From Heterohyrax brucei (lineage: Eukaryota; Chordata; Mammalia; Hyracoidea; Procaviidae): a stretch of 64,000 bases of DNA. Shown one piece after another: positions 62,690 to 64,000 of this stretch (its first letter is position 1; every line of letters begins with the position of its first letter). The DNA is taken from positions 86,245,049 through 86,309,048 of the forward strand of contig CM053156.1 of NCBI GenBank assembly GCA_028571685.1, read 5' to 3'. The notes beneath the pieces are model-generated. The model was not told the DNA's origin, did no database searches, and saw nothing but the letters and a program-made list of their open reading frames with translations. The position numbers and the translations under genes are program-made.

Positions 62690-62960
62690 CTTGGCAGAAA
62701 ACGGCTGCATGTGGGAAGGCCAGAAGCAAACATCACACAGGCAAAGCACCTCTCTGCATCTGAAACTTTAAAAAGCTCTATTTGGATAAATGAACCCTGG
62801 CGCACCTGAAGCACTAAGTAAATTAGGTGTGATTTATTACAGTATTGATTGCTACTGCCAGACACCACAATCGTATTTTTCAGCCGTGATCAAAGGTGAA
62901 AATGGCATCTGTTAATCAAGTTGGAATGTATTACTTTCTGGGAAAATTGAGCTGAGCTGG
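62690..62960. promoter_or_regulatory. Candidate developmental enhancer
   Basis: Repeat-free and mid-GC with clustered sites: AGGTGTGA (T-box, 62825-62832), an AT-rich GATTTATTAC next to it, ACCACA (RUNX-type, 62864-62869), ATCAAAGG (TCF/LEF, 62889-62896) and GTTAATCAAG (62911-62920). Few CpGs and intact motifs suggest constraint. Single motifs are weak evidence; the cluster is the point. Confidence 0.4.
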
Positions 62961-63093
62961 AGGAGGAGGTTGTGGAGAAGAGAAAAGTGACCACGGCTCT
63001 CGGACCTCCTGTTGGGGCAAATCCACAGCTTTTTGTCAGAAAGAGCAATGTGGGTGTCCATAAATATTCCATGAAGCATAGAAAGATAACAAG
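62961..63093. other. Unassigned DNA
   Basis: No supported feature. Confidence 0.4.
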
Positions 63094-63095
63094 TT

Positions 63096-63257
63096 TGGTG
63101 GTGTATAGTGGTTCAAAGCTACGGCTGCTAACCAAAAGAAGGTCAGTAGTTTAAATCCAAGGGTGCTCCTTGGAAACACTATGGGGGAAGGTCTACTCTG
63201 TCCTACAGGGCTGCTGTGAGTTGGAATCGACTTGATGACCATGGGATTTTTTTTTCT
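63096..63257 (+). mobile_element. AfroSINE, short subtype, full length
   Basis: TTGGTGGTGTATAGTGGTTC, AAAGCTACGGCTGCTAACCA, GTGCTCCTTGGAAACACTAT, GGGCTGCTGTGAGTTGGAAT and CGACTTGATGACCATGGG. Confidence 0.93.
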
Positions 63258-63339
63258 TTCCATGAGGTGTAAAAATGAGCATGTTAGCAGAAGGGTGTTC
63301 TTCAGACATCTTCCCAGAAAGAGTGATCTAAAGAGTGAG

Positions 63340-63605
63340 GAGAGAGAGCGGAGGATTGAGAGAGGTGGAAGAAGAATGTTCTAGAAGAGGGGACAAGTTT
63401 GTGGTTATCCTGGTGACTGCAGAGCAGACAGGGTGCCAGGGATGAGGAAGCCTGAGGCTGCGGAGAGTGTTAGATGGTGAGCTCTGGTGGGGAAGATGAG
63501 GCCTCTCCTTCCACGCAGCGGGGAGGAGAGAGAGACCGGGAGGGAGGGAAAGAGTTGGAGAGACAGAGCAGGCAGAAGGGAGGAAGGGAGAGAGAGGGGG
63601 ATAGC
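63340..63605. repeat. Purine-rich GGAGAGAG tract
   Basis: GAGGAGAGAGAGCGGAGG and, at 63520-63605, GGGAGGGAAAGAG and AGAGAGAGGGGG words. A low-complexity AG-rich region. Confidence 0.7.
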
Positions 63606-63672
63606 ATTGAATAGTGCGCTGTGAACTACTTTCCTATGCCACCAGGCGCTCTTCCCTACAATATAATTCCCA

Positions 63673-64000
63673 TGTTGTTGTTGTTAGATGCCGTCAAGTA
63701 GGTTCCAGCTCATAGCCACCCGATGTGCAACGGGACAAAAACACTGCCCGATCCTGCACCGTCCTCCCAACAGCCGGGGTGCTGCTGTCCATGGTTGCAG
63801 CCCCTGGGTCAATCCATTGCACGAAGGTCTCCCTCTCTTTGGCTGACCTTCTACTTTACCAAGCACGACGTCCCTCTCCAGGGACCGATACCTCCTGGGA
63901 ACTTGTCCGAAGCATGTGACACACAGCCTTGCAGTCCATGCTTCTGAGGAGCACTCCGGTTGGACTTTTTCCAAGACAGATGTCTTTTTTCTTTTGTCAG
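63673..64000 (-). mobile_element. RTE (BovB-lineage) LINE 3' fragment, cut by window end
   Basis: Reversed RTE tail GTTGTTGTTGTTAGATGCCG, then CCAGCTCATAGCCACC, GCAGCCCCTGGGTCAATCC, TTTACCAAGCACGACGTCCC and GGAGCACTCCGGTTGGAC. The minus-strand peptide shows EKVQPECSSEA and LGKVEGQPKRGRPS, the RTE ORF2 C-terminus. It continues beyond 64000. Confidence 0.87.

Noticed and set aside
1..64000. A new multi-gene system (defence, biosynthetic or similar)
   Set aside because: The window has no credible coding genes. Everything resolved is retrotransposon, LTR, mariner, simple repeat or unassigned mammalian DNA.

Overview
This window reads as mammalian, almost certainly afrotherian, intergenic or intronic DNA; an elephant-like (proboscidean) source is the best guess. 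The diagnostic evidence is dozens of copies, on both strands, of one short SINE with a tRNA-like head (CCCTGGTGGCATAGTGGTTA, then GCAGTTCAAATCC) and the tail CTATGAGTCAGAATCGACT / GATGGCA. This is the AfroSINE pattern, a family restricted to Afrotheria. RTE (BovB-lineage) LINE fragments with the same 3' tail, MaLR-type solo LTRs, decayed MIR, L1 and MER5A-like remnants and a mariner-derived element complete the picture. I found no convincing protein-coding exon, no functional tRNA, rRNA or snRNA gene, and no bacterial, phage or CRISPR feature. All long reading frames are chance frames in GC-rich, microsatellite or transposon sequence.

Layout. 0-4.3 kb: an AfroSINE, two reverse MaLR LTRs (278-786 and 3381-3881, the second with a perfect 5-bp target duplication) and a repeat-free block at 2.2-2.6 kb that looks like a conserved regulatory element. 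5.9-9.9 kb: a CATA/TA microsatellite bounded by inverted mariner ends, an inverted-core mariner, a long RTE fragment with reverse transcriptase remnants, an L1-like segment, and an AfroSINE split by an LTR. 9.9-19.2 kb: LTRs, RTE, MIRs, a degenerate telomere-like TTAGGG/GTTAG tract with a 20-bp perfect palindrome (16.66-17.08 kb) and a GGTGGTCAC minisatellite (19.03-19.2 kb). 19.2-27 kb: SINEs, a sense MaLR LTR (24764-25236) and an AT-rich unique block at 24.07-24.2 kb. 27-30.9 kb: CA and GGAT tandem arrays, two mariner copies and a nested SINE-in-SINE. 31-36 kb: an LTR carrying a 24-bp tandem array, a tRNA-Gly-type SINE and a TG-rich tract. 36.5-44 kb: an LTR split by a mariner, two RTE fragments and another mariner. 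44.8-55.6 kb: dense SINEs, many nested, and an LTR inside a SINE with the duplication CCTGG. 55.6-64 kb: more unique DNA with several candidate cis-regulatory blocks (56.6, 57.7 and 62.5-62.95 kb, including a near-consensus RFX X-box), a tRNA-Gly SINE split by a mariner, and an RTE fragment running off the end.

How the parts relate. RTE elements would supply the retrotransposition machinery; the SINEs carry the RTE-like tail and were presumably mobilised in trans. Nesting gives relative ages: the mariner is younger than at least one MaLR LTR and one tRNA-Gly SINE, and two LTRs are younger than the AfroSINEs they split. The most unusual signals are a mariner family with arms of about 170 bp and a core found in both orientations, three independent SINE-into-SINE insertions at the same body position, an LTR with 24-bp tandem units in exact register, and the telomere-like tract. 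I see no sign of a new gene system here. Repeat names and conservation calls come from reading alone and have not been checked by search.
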